Shown here: positions 26,722 through 36,455 of the stretch, one piece after another
Layout of the letters: every line of letters begins with the position of its first letter
How positions within the stretch are numbered: position 1 is the first letter of the stretch
Source: Paenibacillus segetis
GTDB lineage: Bacteria; Bacillota; Bacilli; Paenibacillales; Paenibacillaceae
Direction: 5' to 3'
Assembly (NCBI RefSeq): GCF_014639155.1
Contig: NZ_BMFT01000001.1
Coordinates: 2,790,001 to 2,854,000 of the forward strand
Length of the DNA stretch: 64,000 bases
The notes under the pieces: model-generated
The model's database searches: none
Told to the model about the DNA's origin: nothing
The model's input: only the letters and a program-made list of their open reading frames with translations
Made by a program: the position numbers and the translations under genes

Positions 26722-27180
26722 TTAGTAAGGAAATCGTTGATTTACTTCAGAAAACTGACGATCTTTAACAATATTGGACATTTGAGCGAGACGATTTGAA
26801 GTTTCATTCATCCATTCCGTATCGTTCATACTTTTAGCACATCCGTACAAATCAAGTAATAAATTTATATGTTCATTAGATTTTTGTTCCAGAAGAGCTT
26901 CAAATGACGACGCTTCCCCCTCGTCCCATGTCCGATAGATCTCGAAAATAAAATGAGCCAGCTCGTTCATTTCGGTAAATATTACCCGTCCAGTTTTTCC
27001 TTGTTGCTTCAAGGACGCGAGTAACTCTTTAAGGTCCTCTTTGATCGCAGGGAATACCTCATAAAAGCAGCCTTCTTCACATTCGTAGATGGGAACACGA
27101 TCTATTTCTATAATGCCTTCGAAAATAACTAACCTAAAATCAAGGTTCATCATTCCACCACAATGACAATGCTTCCGCAC
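26722..27180 (-). CDS. Hypothetical protein with N-terminal zinc-ribbon-like cysteines
   Basis: The 152-residue protein begins with MRKHCHCGGMM and continues to YECEEGC, giving a CxC...CxxxC pattern like YgiT-type zinc ribbons. The rest is helical and acidic, with no further motif. GTG at 27180 follows GAGGTG at five bases. There is no toxin or HTH partner beside it, so a MqsA/YgiT-type antitoxin is unlikely. I do not know the function. Zinc binding is inferred from cysteine spacing only. Confidence 0.7.
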   Translation of the reverse strand: MRKHCHCGGMMNLDFRLVIFEGIIEIDRVPIYECEEGCFYEVFPAIKEDLKELLASLKQQGKTGRVIFTEMNELAHFIFEIYRTWDEGEASSFEALLEQKSNEHINLLLDLYGCAKSMNDTEWMNETSNRLAQMSNIVKDRQFSEVNQRFPY

Positions 27181-27408
27181 AATATCACCTCATCTTAATC
27201 CTTATCATTAGAGATCACAATCGATGAATGCTAGATGTATTCGACCCTACATAAGCGATCTCCTTCACCAAACTAAAAACACTTTATATTCCATAGAAAG
27301 AAAGGCTTACCGCTAGTCAATTGGTATGAAAAATATCATCAATTTGATACAATTAAAATATTGAAAATGTTATTCGTCAAGAGCAGTCCAAGACAGGAGG
27401 AAACGAAT

Positions 27409-27939
27409 TTGAGACTTACTGGTAAAAAGGTCATTGCATTGGTTGATGATGAATTCGAGGATTTAGAGCTGTGGTACCCGATCTACCGCGTTCGAGAAGA
27501 AGGTGCCGAGGTACATCTGGTTGGACCTACGAAAGGCAAAAAATACATTGGGAAGTACGGCGTTCCTGCAGAGGTTGAATACTCATTTGAGGAAGTACAT
27601 GCCAATCAATATGACGGTATTCTTGTTCCAGGGGGCTGGGCTCCAGACAAACTTCGTCGATATGATAAAGTACTGCAATTAGTTAAAGAATTGAACGCCG
27701 CAAAGAAGCCGATCGGTCAAATCTGTCATGCTGGATGGGTGTTAATTTCTGCTGGAATCCTTAAGGGAGTTACAGTTACATCAACACCAGGGATTCGTGA
27801 TGATATGACCAATGCTGGAGCAATCTGGAAAGATGAACCAGTGGTAGTGGACGGGCATATTATCTCTGCTAGAAGGCCTCCAGATCTCCCTCCCTATGGC
27901 AAAGCATTTGTAGATGCGCTTATATCAACTTCTAAATAA
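27409..27939 (+). CDS. DJ-1/PfpI family protein (YfkM/YraA-like)
   Basis: The 176-residue protein has the PfpI features: VIALVDDEFEDLELWYP with the acidic catalytic residue, DGILVPGGWAPD and the nucleophile elbow GQICHAGWVLISAG. Family members include general stress proteins described as deglycases or chaperones. The TTG at 27409 is chosen because AGGAGG lies eight bases upstream; the in-frame codons before it (from 27361) have no ribosome binding site. A possible extended -10, TGATACAAT, lies at 27344-27352. Confidence 0.88.
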   Translation: MRLTGKKVIALVDDEFEDLELWYPIYRVREEGAEVHLVGPTKGKKYIGKYGVPAEVEYSFEEVHANQYDGILVPGGWAPDKLRRYDKVLQLVKELNAAKKPIGQICHAGWVLISAGILKGVTVTSTPGIRDDMTNAGAIWKDEPVVVDGHIISARRPPDLPPYGKAFVDALISTSK

Positions 27940-27961
27940 TAGCTCATTGGAAAATAACAAC

Positions 27962-27998
27962 AAAAACAACGCCAGAGAGTTTCTTCCTTGGCGTTGTT
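27962..27998 (-). terminator. Terminator of ptsI
   Basis: AACAACGCCA (27965-27974) pairs with TGGCGTTGTT (27989-27998). The minus strand continues TTTTGTTG. It ends 18 bases past the ptsI stop. Confidence 0.85.
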
Positions 27999-28015
27999 CC
28001 TATTGTCAAATCATT

Positions 28016-29752
28016 CTACTGTAACATTTCAGCATCTATTCCGACAAATTTTGTCAACTCGGACTCAATGTCAGTGCTTGTAGAGAGGCAATAACAATGC
28101 GCCCCAATATCCTGACTATCCTTAGCAGTCGTATTCAAAATCCGATGTTTCACCCGAAGTAATGATTGCGGTGACATACTAAGGTTGTTGACCCCTAAAT
28201 AATTCCAAATAGGGATCGCCTTTTCATCACCAGCCATTTCCCCACACACACTAATGGGAATCCCGGCCTCCTTGGCAGCCAACACGGCTTGTCGCAACGT
28301 TCTCAGTACGGCAGGATGATAAGGAGTGTACAGGTGTGCGATTTTCTCATTCATCCGATCTACGGCTAGTACATACTGAACAAGATCATTAGTACCTATA
28401 CTGAAGAAATCGGCTTCCTTAGCAAGCAAATCCGCAATAGCAGCTGCCGCAGGAACCTCAATCATTATGCCAACCTGTATATCCTTGTCATAGGCAATAC
28501 CGCGTTCCTGCAAGCCTTGCTTTGCTTCAGCCAGCAACTGATTCGCTTCATGTACTTCCTCCAATGAAGAAATCATTGGATACATGATCTTAACATTGCC
28601 ATGTGCACTTGCACGCAGGATAGCAGTTAATTGCGTTATGAACAGCTCTTTACGATCCAAACTTATCCGGATAGCCCGATAACCAAGAAATGGATTATCT
28701 TCCTCAGGTAAAGCAAAATACTCTAATTGTTTATCCCCACCAATATCGAGCGTACGAATAACGACGGGATGGATACCAGCTGTCTCGACAACTTGTCGGT
28801 ACACCTCATATTGCTCTTCTTCTTCTGGAAAATTTGTGCGGTCCATATACAAAAATTCAGTTCGAAACAGGCCTACACCTTCCGCTCCATGTTTGAGCGC
28901 CTGTTTCAAATCTTTTACGGAGCTAATGTTACCTGACAATTTAAAATGCACACCGTCCTTAGTTACTGCATCAACGGAGGCTAACAATTGCAGTTGTTCT
29001 TTCCGCCGTGAGAGCTTCTCGGCGATTGTGGTATAACGATCAATAATACTCGGGCTTGGATCTAAATAAAGCAGCCCTTCATCCCCGTCAATAACGAGCA
29101 TATCGCCCGTTTGAAGCGGCTCAGGTAGCTTATTCTCCATCCCGGCTACCAAAGGAATGCCAAGTGCTCTTGCCATAATTGTGGAATGTGATGTCTTTCC
29201 ACCTGCAAGCGTTACTATCCCGAGCACATTATTGGGATTCAAATGTACCAGTTGAGAAGGAGATAGTTCCTTCGCAACCAAAATATAGGGTTGTGTATCT
29301 GCCGGCAATGTAATATCCGGAGTACCAAGTAAGTGTTTGAGCAGACGATTACCAACATCCTTGATATCGAGTGCTCGTTCTTTCATGTATTCATCATCCA
29401 GAAGGTCAAACATCGTGACGAAATGATCGATAGCCTCTTTCACTGCAACTTCGGCAGCTTTATACTGTCGCTCAATGATCCCTTGAATCTCACTCATAAA
29501 GACGGGATCTTCCAAAATGGCTATATGAGCGTCAAAAATACTCGATTCAGCTACGCCCACGGTTTGTTTGATCTCGTTCTTCATCACTTCAATTTCAGTT
29601 TTCGATGTCCGAATACCTTCATACAGTCTTTCGAATTCCTTAGCCAGATCTACTTTTTCCATCCGGCGATCCGGTACATCCCAGTCCCAGGTGGGCAGCA
29701 CAAAAGCTTTACCGATGGCTACGCCTCCGGCTGCACCAATACCCTGTATCAT
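28016..29752 (-). CDS. ptsI: PTS enzyme I (phosphoenolpyruvate-protein phosphotransferase)
   Basis: The 578-residue cytosolic enzyme has the phospho-His motif GGKTSHSTIMAR, the PEP-binding RTEFLYMDR, the signature ISxGTNDLVQY-like FSIGTNDLVQYVLAVDR, and the active-site Cys loop SVCGEMAGD. It transfers phosphate from PEP to HPr, starting all PTS sugar uptake. Unlike in most Firmicutes, no ptsH or ptsG gene lies next to it; it is monocistronic with its own terminator. A second-function paralogue cannot be excluded, but all catalytic residues are present. Confidence 0.95.
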   Translation of the reverse strand: MIQGIGAAGGVAIGKAFVLPTWDWDVPDRRMEKVDLAKEFERLYEGIRTSKTEIEVMKNEIKQTVGVAESSIFDAHIAILEDPVFMSEIQGIIERQYKAAEVAVKEAIDHFVTMFDLLDDEYMKERALDIKDVGNRLLKHLLGTPDITLPADTQPYILVAKELSPSQLVHLNPNNVLGIVTLAGGKTSHSTIMARALGIPLVAGMENKLPEPLQTGDMLVIDGDEGLLYLDPSPSIIDRYTTIAEKLSRRKEQLQLLASVDAVTKDGVHFKLSGNISSVKDLKQALKHGAEGVGLFRTEFLYMDRTNFPEEEEQYEVYRQVVETAGIHPVVIRTLDIGGDKQLEYFALPEEDNPFLGYRAIRISLDRKELFITQLTAILRASAHGNVKIMYPMISSLEEVHEANQLLAEAKQGLQERGIAYDKDIQVGIMIEVPAAAAIADLLAKEADFFSIGTNDLVQYVLAVDRMNEKIAHLYTPYHPAVLRTLRQAVLAAKEAGIPISVCGEMAGDEKAIPIWNYLGVNNLSMSPQSLLRVKHRILNTTAKDSQDIGAHCYCLSTSTDIESELTKFVGIDAEMLQ

Positions 29753-29880
29753 CTTACGACCCCCTATGTTCTAACTCTGTTATAGGTTATCCTCTCTCTA
29801 TTCCATTATGGTAAGCCTAGCCTTATAAATTTGTCAAAGGAAAATACATAGAAGAACAAAAGCGGGGGTGAAAGAGCAGT

Positions 29881-29917
29881 AAAAAAGGGACCTTTCTTTA
29901 TCATAAAAAGGTCCCTT
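29881..29917 (-). terminator. Terminator of the aroA / CoA-binding unit
   Basis: An 11-bp stem (29885-29895 with 29907-29917). On the minus strand TTTTTT follows. Confidence 0.88.
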
Positions 29918-29931
29918 ACATTGGTACTATC

Positions 29932-30360
29932 TTAGCTTCTCTTGCCAATCAAGATACTATCCTCTACTTTGATACATCGGTCCATAATGACCGTCAGTCC
30001 GGCCTTTGAGGCGATTTCATTCGCTTCATCACTTAGTATTCCCTGCTGTAGCCATAATACTTTCGCACCAATCTCCACCGCAGCTTTCGCTACCTCTGGT
30101 GTCTGCTCGCTACGTCGAAAAACATTTACGATGTCAACAGGTTCAGGAATGTCCTGTAAAGAGGCATATACCTGTTCATTTAGGATTTTTCCTGTAACAG
30201 TCGGGTTAACGGGAATGATCCGATAACCGTTATTTTGAAGCGCCCCCGCCACCATATAAGAGGTTCGGTCCGTCTTATCTGACAATCCCACGACGGCGAT
30301 ATTCCCGGCATGTTCTAATATTTCCTTGATCTCTTCTCTTGTTGGGTTCTGGAATGTCAT
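29932..30360 (-). CDS. CoA-binding protein (YccU-like)
   Basis: The 142-residue protein is a single Rossmann-like CoA-binding domain (CoA_binding_2): NIAVVGLSDKTDRTSYMVAG, GYRIIPVNPTVTGKILNE, DIVNVFRRSEQTPEVA and the late LTVIMDRCIKVE. It is the same fold as the N-domain of succinyl-CoA ligase alpha. Its role is not defined. It lies 27 bases downstream of aroA and probably shares its transcript. GAGGA-type binding site precedes the ATG. Confidence 0.92.
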   Translation of the reverse strand: MTFQNPTREEIKEILEHAGNIAVVGLSDKTDRTSYMVAGALQNNGYRIIPVNPTVTGKILNEQVYASLQDIPEPVDIVNVFRRSEQTPEVAKAAVEIGAKVLWLQQGILSDEANEIASKAGLTVIMDRCIKVEDSILIGKRS

Positions 30361-30387
30361 ATTTGAATTCCTCCTCTTTTTATATTG

Positions 30388-31677
30388 TTATACCCATTCT
30401 ACAGCTGCACCAAGCGCTGTAATGTGATCAAAAAATTGGGGATACGATTTAGCGACATGATGAGCATCCTTAATGACAAGAGGTTTCTTACAACGTAGTC
30501 CAACTACTGTCAGCGCCATAATTACACGATGATCATAATGTGCATTAATTTCAACACCGCCCTCCAGACCAGAAGGCCGACCATGTACAATAATCTCAGC
30601 TTGCCGCTCTTCTACATTTGCCCCGGCTTTTCTTAGCTCGTTCAAATAGTCAGTTATACGGTCGCATTCTTTGTATCGCAAGTTCTCAACGTTATAGAAC
30701 CTAGACGTCCCATCTGCAAACACGGCAGCAGCTACCATCGCTAATACTGCATCTGTCGCCGCATCGCCATCGAATTCAACGGGTCGTAGTCGGCCGTTCC
30801 CTTGAACATGGACCGTACCATCACGATGAGTTAACGGAACATCCATCATTTGCAGAACGTCAACAATCGCGCGCTCTCCTTGCTTACTCTTCTCAGCTAA
30901 GCGGAAAATCTTGACGTCCGATTTCGTCACTGCTGCAGCAGCCAAAACCGCCGCTGAACCAGGATAATCACCTTGAACCGTGTAAGACTTTGCTTGATAA
31001 GACTGTCCACCAGGTACGCGGAAGTTCATGTAGTCGTTACTTGCATGGATAACAATTCCTGCTTGCTCTAACACTTCTAAGGTCTGACCAATAACAACCT
31101 TGGATTTCAAATCGTCTAACACTTCGATTTCGCTGTCCTCAGCAAGTAGCGGGGTAAGGAATAACAACGCGCTTAGATATTGAGAACTTACTGCTCCAGA
31201 TACTTTAATCTTACCTCCACGAGGTTCTCCGCCTCGGATCGTAATCGGCAATCTCCCCTCTTGATGGTCAACCTCCACGCCCATTTCTCCAAGGGCTGTA
31301 ATTAAGTCATCATGGGGACGCTTTCCAAGTGAATCAGGATATGAATTAACAAACGTCACTTCAGGGCATAACGCTGTAACCGCCATAAGAAAACGCAGCA
31401 CCGCTCCTGCGTTGCCTACATTCAATTCCTTTACATCCTTAGGGTGTCGACCAAAGCCGGTTATAACAATTTTCTCGTCGTCCTCTTCAAGTACAGCACC
31501 AAGATCTCTAATGCAGCGGCGCATAGCATCGCTATCCTCACTATGAGCAGGATAATATACCGTACTTGTCCCCTCAGCCAAAGCAGCGACGAGTAGGTAA
31601 CGGGTCGTGTAATTTTTGGATGAGAGTGCTCCGATCTCACCCTTAAGCTCAGAAGTAGGTTTAACGATAACGTCCAT
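30388..31677 (-). CDS. aroA: 3-phosphoshikimate 1-carboxyvinyltransferase (EPSP synthase), divergent type
   Basis: The 429-residue enzyme joins shikimate-3-phosphate and PEP in the pathway to aromatic amino acids. Family hallmarks: ALSSKNYTTRYLLVAALAEG with the PEP-binding Lys21, NVGNAGAVLRFL, LGKRPHDDL, SSQYLSALLF, DAATDAVLAMVAAAVFADG and RYKECDRI. The strand-to-helix motif that normally reads GNAGT-x-x-R-P is GNAGAVLRF here, so positions equal to E. coli Thr97 and Pro101 are Ala92 and Phe96. It is separate from the rest of the shikimate genes, and a second copy elsewhere in the genome would not be surprising. Confidence 0.92.
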   Translation of the reverse strand: MDVIVKPTSELKGEIGALSSKNYTTRYLLVAALAEGTSTVYYPAHSEDSDAMRRCIRDLGAVLEEDDEKIVITGFGRHPKDVKELNVGNAGAVLRFLMAVTALCPEVTFVNSYPDSLGKRPHDDLITALGEMGVEVDHQEGRLPITIRGGEPRGGKIKVSGAVSSQYLSALLFLTPLLAEDSEIEVLDDLKSKVVIGQTLEVLEQAGIVIHASNDYMNFRVPGGQSYQAKSYTVQGDYPGSAAVLAAAAVTKSDVKIFRLAEKSKQGERAIVDVLQMMDVPLTHRDGTVHVQGNGRLRPVEFDGDAATDAVLAMVAAAVFADGTSRFYNVENLRYKECDRITDYLNELRKAGANVEERQAEIIVHGRPSGLEGGVEINAHYDHRVIMALTVVGLRCKKPLVIKDAHHVAKSYPQFFDHITALGAAVEWV

Positions 31678-31829
31678 ATACGAATCCCCTTTATTTATAT
31701 TTATTTGATTTAGTGGCAGTTAGACGCGGTAATGTATTAAATTAATTAACTGTCTCATATCATAACACAGGCTGGTACATTTAGGCACTGCCCTAGTGCT
31801 ACTTGAGGGAAAATTCTATACTTCAAACC

Positions 31830-31882
31830 AAAAAAAGAGATGCCAGAGTGAGCGGTAGTATACGCCCCCTCCGACATCTCTT
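31830..31882 (-). terminator. Terminator of gndA
   Basis: AAGAGATG (31835-31842) pairs with CATCTCTT (31875-31882), with further imperfect pairing inside. The minus strand ends in TTTTTTTGG. Confidence 0.8.
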
Positions 31883-31902
31883 GAAGATATTTCGGATTTA
31901 TC

Positions 31903-33312
31903 TTAGAACCATTGGTGATGGAATACGCCTTCTTTGTCCACACGTTTAAACGTATGAGCACCGAAGTAATCGCGCTGTGCTTGCAGCAGATTAGCCGGTA
32001 GACGTTCTGTACGGTAGCTGTCGTAGTAAGACAGAGCGCTGGAGAAACCAGGAACAGGAATTCCACCTTCAACCGCAGCTGCAATCACTTTACGCCATGC
32101 CCCTTGATAAGTCTCAACAATGTTCTTGAAATAAGGATCAAGCAACAAATTCTTGAGTTCAGGATCACGATCATATGCGTCTTTGATGTTATGCAAGAAC
32201 TGCGAACGAATAATACATCCACCGCGGAAGATCATCGAGATATTTCCGTATTTCAAATCCCAACCATATTCGTCGGAAGCCGCACGCATTTGTGCAAAAC
32301 CTTGAGCATAGGAAACAATTTTACTAGCGAACAACGCTTTACGAACGTTCTCGATAAATTCTGCTTTATCCCCAGTAAATGAAGTTGCTGTAGGACCACT
32401 AAGGATCTTGCTAGCTGCAACACGTTCTTCTTTCATTGCGGAAAGGAAACGGGAGAATACAGATTCTGTAATCATGGACAACGGTACACCAAGATCCAGT
32501 GCACTTTGGCTTGTCCATTTACCAGTTCCTTTTTGTCCAGCAGCGTCAAGAATAACATCAACCATCGGCTTACCAGTCTCTTCATCGTATTGTGAGAAGA
32601 TATCAGCTGTAATCTCGATCAGATAGCTGTCCAGTTCGCCTTTATTCCACTCTGTGAAAATTTCATGTAACTCTTTAGCATCCAAACCAAGTACATCTTT
32701 CAACAAGTGGTAAGCCTCGCCGATCAATTGCATGTCTCCATACTCGATGCCGTTATGCACCATTTTTACATAATGGCCAGCACCGTCTGGTCCGATATAT
32801 GTGCAGCAAGGATCGCCGTTTACTTTTGCAGAGATCGCTGTAAGGATAGGTTCAACCAATTGATAAGCACTTTCTTGTCCACCTGGCATGATTGCAGGGC
32901 CTTTCAAAGCACCTTCTTCACCGCCGGATACTCCTGTACCGATGAAGCGGAAGCCTTTAGCTTCAAGCTCTTTACTACGGCGTTGCGTATCTGGGAAGTA
33001 AGCATTACCCCCGTCGATAATGATATCGCCTTGATCCAAATACGGAAGAAGTTGCTCAATGGTACCATCGGTTGCAGCACCAGCTTGTACCATAATCAAA
33101 ATTTTGCGTGGTGTTTCCAAGGAATTCACAAATTCTTCAACTGTGAACGTACCTACAAGATTCTTACCTTTGGCTTCATTTTCTAGCAGGTCATGTGTTT
33201 TTTGCGGCGAACGATTGAACACCGATACAGTGAAACCCCTGCTTTCAATATTTAGGGCCAAATTTTTGCCCATAACGGCAAGGCCGATAACACCAATTTG
33301 TTGTTTTGACAT
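31903..33312 (-). CDS. gndA: 6-phosphogluconate dehydrogenase (decarboxylating)
   Basis: The 469-residue enzyme is of the same length as B. subtilis GndA. It starts with the Rossmann motif [20 protein letters not shown], then FNRS typical of NADP binding, the substrate motif GVSGGEEGA and [19 protein letters not shown] with the catalytic Lys. The C-terminal [19 protein letters not shown] is also typical. It converts 6-phosphogluconate to ribulose 5-phosphate, CO2 and NADPH. The ATG at 33312 (MSKQQ) fits the family better than the one at 33321. Confidence 0.97.
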   Translation of the reverse strand: MSKQQIGVIGLAVMGKNLALNIESRGFTVSVFNRSPQKTHDLLENEAKGKNLVGTFTVEEFVNSLETPRKILIMVQAGAATDGTIEQLLPYLDQGDIIIDGGNAYFPDTQRRSKELEAKGFRFIGTGVSGGEEGALKGPAIMPGGQESAYQLVEPILTAISAKVNGDPCCTYIGPDGAGHYVKMVHNGIEYGDMQLIGEAYHLLKDVLGLDAKELHEIFTEWNKGELDSYLIEITADIFSQYDEETGKPMVDVILDAAGQKGTGKWTSQSALDLGVPLSMITESVFSRFLSAMKEERVAASKILSGPTATSFTGDKAEFIENVRKALFASKIVSYAQGFAQMRAASDEYGWDLKYGNISMIFRGGCIIRSQFLHNIKDAYDRDPELKNLLLDPYFKNIVETYQGAWRKVIAAAVEGGIPVPGFSSALSYYDSYRTERLPANLLQAQRDYFGAHTFKRVDKEGVFHHQWF

Positions 33313-33406
33313 GGTCTCCATCCTTTACACACTATTTTTTCAATAGTATCATTTTAACTCTTTTGAGTACAGAAGTGAACCCCTATACCTACCAATTCAC
33401 AAAACA

Positions 33407-33428
33407 ACCCCCGAATATATGGGGGGGT
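33407..33428 (-). terminator. Terminator of the 33475-34071 gene
   Basis: ACCCCC and GGGGG(GGT) flank GAATATAT. On the minus strand TTGTTTTG follows. It lies 47 bases past the stop. Confidence 0.65.
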
Positions 33429-33474
33429 GCAATGATTTTTCACACATCATACTCCATATTTAAGAATGGGCTCA

Positions 33475-34071
33475 TTACCACTCAAGTTGAATCAACTCAA
33501 TTCGTAGTCTGCGCAATTTTTCTTTGCATGCTTCAACTATGTCCTTATCTCCACACTCTAATGCATCAAATAGCTTCTCAAGTTCCGCATCAAGCTCTTG
33601 CTGAAGACTCAGTAGCTGCCATTCAGCAGACTGGGATGCGAACAATTCAGCTAATTTCCGCGAATCCACTACAGGGCCCTTCTGAAAAATCACTCGATGC
33701 TCCACTCCTGTGATTTCCACCTGCCTAATGACTTCACCGAACATGATGCTCTCAATCAATATCTGACGATCTTTAAACCGCTTAACCACGGCATGACCCC
33801 GCAGATCTCCAATCTGCTTCTCCAACCAATCCGAGAGTTTAACATCCTTTATTACGTAATCGCCCACAAGCTTGTATCCTTTAGCAAGCCGATGAAATCG
33901 TAACTTAGTTAATTTACGTCCTGTGCGGACTGAAATAATGAAGATGGTTTCACTCTCACTCCAATATAAAGAATACCCGTCTTGGATCAAATCGCGGATT
34001 AGTTGCTGAATGTGCCGGCGGTCGAATCGGAGCTCCAGGTTGCAATATTCTACCTCGTAACTTTTATTCAC
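33475..34071 (-). CDS. Hypothetical protein (198 aa)
   Basis: This is a soluble protein of about half beta structure (residues 1-120, for example YSLYWSESETIFIISVRTGRK) and half helical, coiled-coil-like tail (about 130-198, WQLLSLQQELDAELEKLFDAL). No signal peptide, membrane segment or known motif is seen. It is monocistronic with its own terminator and divergent from yktB. Coding bias and the long open frame make it a real gene. I cannot name a family. Confidence 0.75.
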   Translation of the reverse strand: MNKSYEVEYCNLELRFDRRHIQQLIRDLIQDGYSLYWSESETIFIISVRTGRKLTKLRFHRLAKGYKLVGDYVIKDVKLSDWLEKQIGDLRGHAVVKRFKDRQILIESIMFGEVIRQVEITGVEHRVIFQKGPVVDSRKLAELFASQSAEWQLLSLQQELDAELEKLFDALECGDKDIVEACKEKLRRLRIELIQLEW

Positions 34072-34285
34072 GGCACTCCCTCCCCAAAGTTTGGTTAACC
34101 AAAATCCCGATTATGACTTACCTTATCTTATACTCCATATTATGTAGTGGAACTTGGTTTATTGATTAATTTTACCCGCTTCGGGTTGCAATTGACGCAA
34201 AAGGGCGTATTTTTGATCGCAATCCACAATAAATGTTCTAAATGCGCTTGTCCCATTAGCAGAGAGGAAGTCTCGAAACGATATA

Positions 34286-34294
34286 TGTTATACT
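34286..34294 (+). promoter_or_regulatory. Extended -10 promoter of yktB
   Basis: TGTTATACT fits TGnTATAAT with one mismatch and lies about 70 bases before the yktB start; the -35 is weak. Confidence 0.5.
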
Positions 34295-34364
34295 GAGAAA
34301 CGTACGTTTGATAGGTTGAACCTACACTTTTAGCTAATAAATTATTTTTGGAGGTAAATAAAGA

Positions 34365-34988
34365 ATGACATTTCCCGGTTTTTCCAAACAGGATTTCGAT
34401 TGTATGACCATACCTGGTCTTGAACCCCGGATGGAAGCGATCATAGATCAAGTACGTCCTAAACTGACCTCACTTGGAAGTGAGATATCCCCTTACTTGT
34501 CCGCACTTTGTGGGGAAGAAATGTACCCTCATGTAGCAAAACATGCTCGGCGTACAATAAATCCACCAAATGACACATGGATCGCTTGGGCTAGCAATAA
34601 ACGTGGATACAAAGCGTTACCTCACTTTCAAGTTGGCATGTTTTCCACTCATTTATTCATCATATTTGCGGTTATTTATGAAAGCCCGAATAAAGTTACA
34701 TTTGCCGATTATTTAGAGAAGCATACGACCAAGGTGCAGAAGTTAGTGCCAGATCATTTCTATTGGTCTACAGATCATTTAGATCCAAGCGGTACACTTC
34801 ACAAAGAAAGTGACAACCAAACCTTGAAGACACTAGCAGAAAGACTCAAGACCGTGAAGAAATCAGAAATTATGTGCGGACTACGCGTGGAACGGGATAA
34901 CCCTATCCTACAAGATGGCAGCGGGTTGATCTCTACAATTGAAGAAACCTTCGCCACTTTACTACCGCTATACAAGGGTTCTTTCTAA
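34365..34988 (+). CDS. yktB: YktB family protein (DUF1054)
   Basis: The 207-residue protein matches the YktB/UPF0637 family: FPGFSKQDFDCMTIPGLEPR at the start, HVAKHARRTINPPNDTWIAW, KALPHFQVGMFSTHLFIIFA and DHFYWSTDHLD. It is soluble; function unknown. TTGGAGG precedes the ATG at 34365. It is convergent with the MFS gene with only 24 bases between the stops and no clear terminator there. Confidence 0.93.
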   Translation: MTFPGFSKQDFDCMTIPGLEPRMEAIIDQVRPKLTSLGSEISPYLSALCGEEMYPHVAKHARRTINPPNDTWIAWASNKRGYKALPHFQVGMFSTHLFIIFAVIYESPNKVTFADYLEKHTTKVQKLVPDHFYWSTDHLDPSGTLHKESDNQTLKTLAERLKTVKKSEIMCGLRVERDNPILQDGSGLISTIEETFATLLPLYKGSF

Positions 34989-35012
34989 AATAAAGTTTTG
35001 TTTGAGAAGTTT

Positions 35013-36266
35013 CTATCGCTTTATTTCGGACAGGCTGTGCTGTCTTCTCGTTAACGCAAGGTGGATGAAGAACAGCACAGCCATCACAATAGCGCTCCCT
35101 AGAAAAGGGGCAGGCGGCCCTAACAGATCCCACAGCTTCCCTGAAACGATAGGACCCACTACCATCCCTGACCCCTGAATGGTCAGAAACAATCCCCAAA
35201 CCGTGCCTTTCTCGCCTTCCGGAACCATATGCGAAATCATGGTATCCCAGGTTGGAAGAATAAAGGCGTAACTAATTCCGATTAATATGACAACAATCCA
35301 GATCATTGGCACTGAGCGCATAACCGCAAATAAACCAATAGATACAGAGCTTAATAAGAATCCAGCGTGAAGAAACCACTTCGTTCCAAATCGGTCAACC
35401 AGTTTGCCGATAGGTATAAGACCCAGCACAGTAATCCCGCCCCCCGTCACCAGCAAGGCACTAAAAGCTTGAGGTGACATTCCAAGTTCCGTGCGTACGA
35501 AAAGTGTAATAACCGGCGTTAAAAGGCCTACAGCAAAAGATTGCAAAAAAAGTGCCGGATACAGGAGTGGACTAACATCTAAGTTGTCTCTTACTTTAAT
35601 CCATGTCTCCTTCAGGGCACGAATTCCCTTTATTTTCTTATTGTTAATATCGAGTGGAACATCATTCGAAGCTTGCTTAATCTTCTTGCCAGGAAGAAAA
35701 AATGCCACGATGATAACAAGGGCCAAACAACCGAGAAGAATCCAGAACACCCGTGTATATGAATCGCCTACGAAGAAATTAATAATTACTGGTCCTGCTC
35801 CTGTACCACCTAGACATGAAATTTGAATGACTCCCATAGCCGTTCCAAAATTTTTATTTTCTTTAGTGACGGCAGAGATTCCGATCATTACACAAGGCCA
35901 CAGTGGTGCCGTTCCTATCCCTAGTAATGCACAACCCAGGACAATAAATCCCATAGTCTGCGTTAAAGCAATAATACTCACAGCTCCAAAAGTAATGATG
36001 AGGCCAAGCATAATGGTGATCCGAAATCCAATACGTTCAATAAGCCATCCCGCAGGACTACGAAATACATTGTCCCCTATGTATTGGAGTGAAAAGGACA
36101 AGCCAATTGCAAATGCGCTTAATTTTAGAACCTCTCCCATATAGACAGGTAGGATGGCTACGATCAGCGCCCCCTTTACGAATTCCACCAAAAACATGAT
36201 GATCCACAAACATATGAAGGTCGGAGTCAACAGTTTTCTACTTACTAGCGAGGAAGTCAATTCCAT
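35013..36266 (-). CDS. MFS transporter (12 TM)
   Basis: The 417-residue protein has about twelve hydrophobic segments and MFS landmarks: SPAGWLIERIGFRITIMLG between TM2 and TM3, and its second-half repeat IGKLVDRFGTKWFLHAG. The basic loop between TM6 and TM7 (NNKKIKGIRALKETWIKVRD) is typical. It is probably a proton-driven exporter of the drug/H+ antiporter type, but the substrate is unknown. ATG at 36266, eight bases after GAGGG, was chosen. It is divergent from the decarboxylase gene and could export a related amine, which is only a guess from position. Confidence 0.88.
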   Translation of the reverse strand: MELTSSLVSRKLLTPTFICLWIIMFLVEFVKGALIVAILPVYMGEVLKLSAFAIGLSFSLQYIGDNVFRSPAGWLIERIGFRITIMLGLIITFGAVSIIALTQTMGFIVLGCALLGIGTAPLWPCVMIGISAVTKENKNFGTAMGVIQISCLGGTGAGPVIINFFVGDSYTRVFWILLGCLALVIIVAFFLPGKKIKQASNDVPLDINNKKIKGIRALKETWIKVRDNLDVSPLLYPALFLQSFAVGLLTPVITLFVRTELGMSPQAFSALLVTGGGITVLGLIPIGKLVDRFGTKWFLHAGFLLSSVSIGLFAVMRSVPMIWIVVILIGISYAFILPTWDTMISHMVPEGEKGTVWGLFLTIQGSGMVVGPIVSGKLWDLLGPPAPFLGSAIVMAVLFFIHLALTRRQHSLSEIKR

Positions 36267-36384
36267 GGAAGTCACCCTCTCCTTCTTTTTTTGAGATCAG
36301 ACCAACTCTATATAGTCTGTCCCTTTTTATCTGCCAACTTACACTTATTTACTATTAATTCTCGTTACTCTTCTGATTCTTTAC

Positions 36385-36412
36385 TTGCATTCCGGTCTCT
36401 TTTTGCTATACT
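36385..36412 (+). promoter_or_regulatory. Sigma-A promoter of the decarboxylase gene
   Basis: TTGCAT (36385-36390), 16-base spacer, TATACT (36407-36412) preceded by TGC, i.e. also an extended -10. The start codon is 44 bases downstream. Confidence 0.8.
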
Positions 36413-36455
36413 CAACCTTGTTTGTAAATTTAACCTAAGGAAGGGGACGGCCATT

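Noticed and set aside
32330-32350. GAACGTTC within gndA considered as an SOS box
   Set aside because: The two halves are adjacent, without the four-base spacer, and the site is inside a coding sequence.
34140-34451. Minus-strand open frame of 103 codons
   Set aside because: It overlaps the yktB promoter and start on the other strand and has no binding site.
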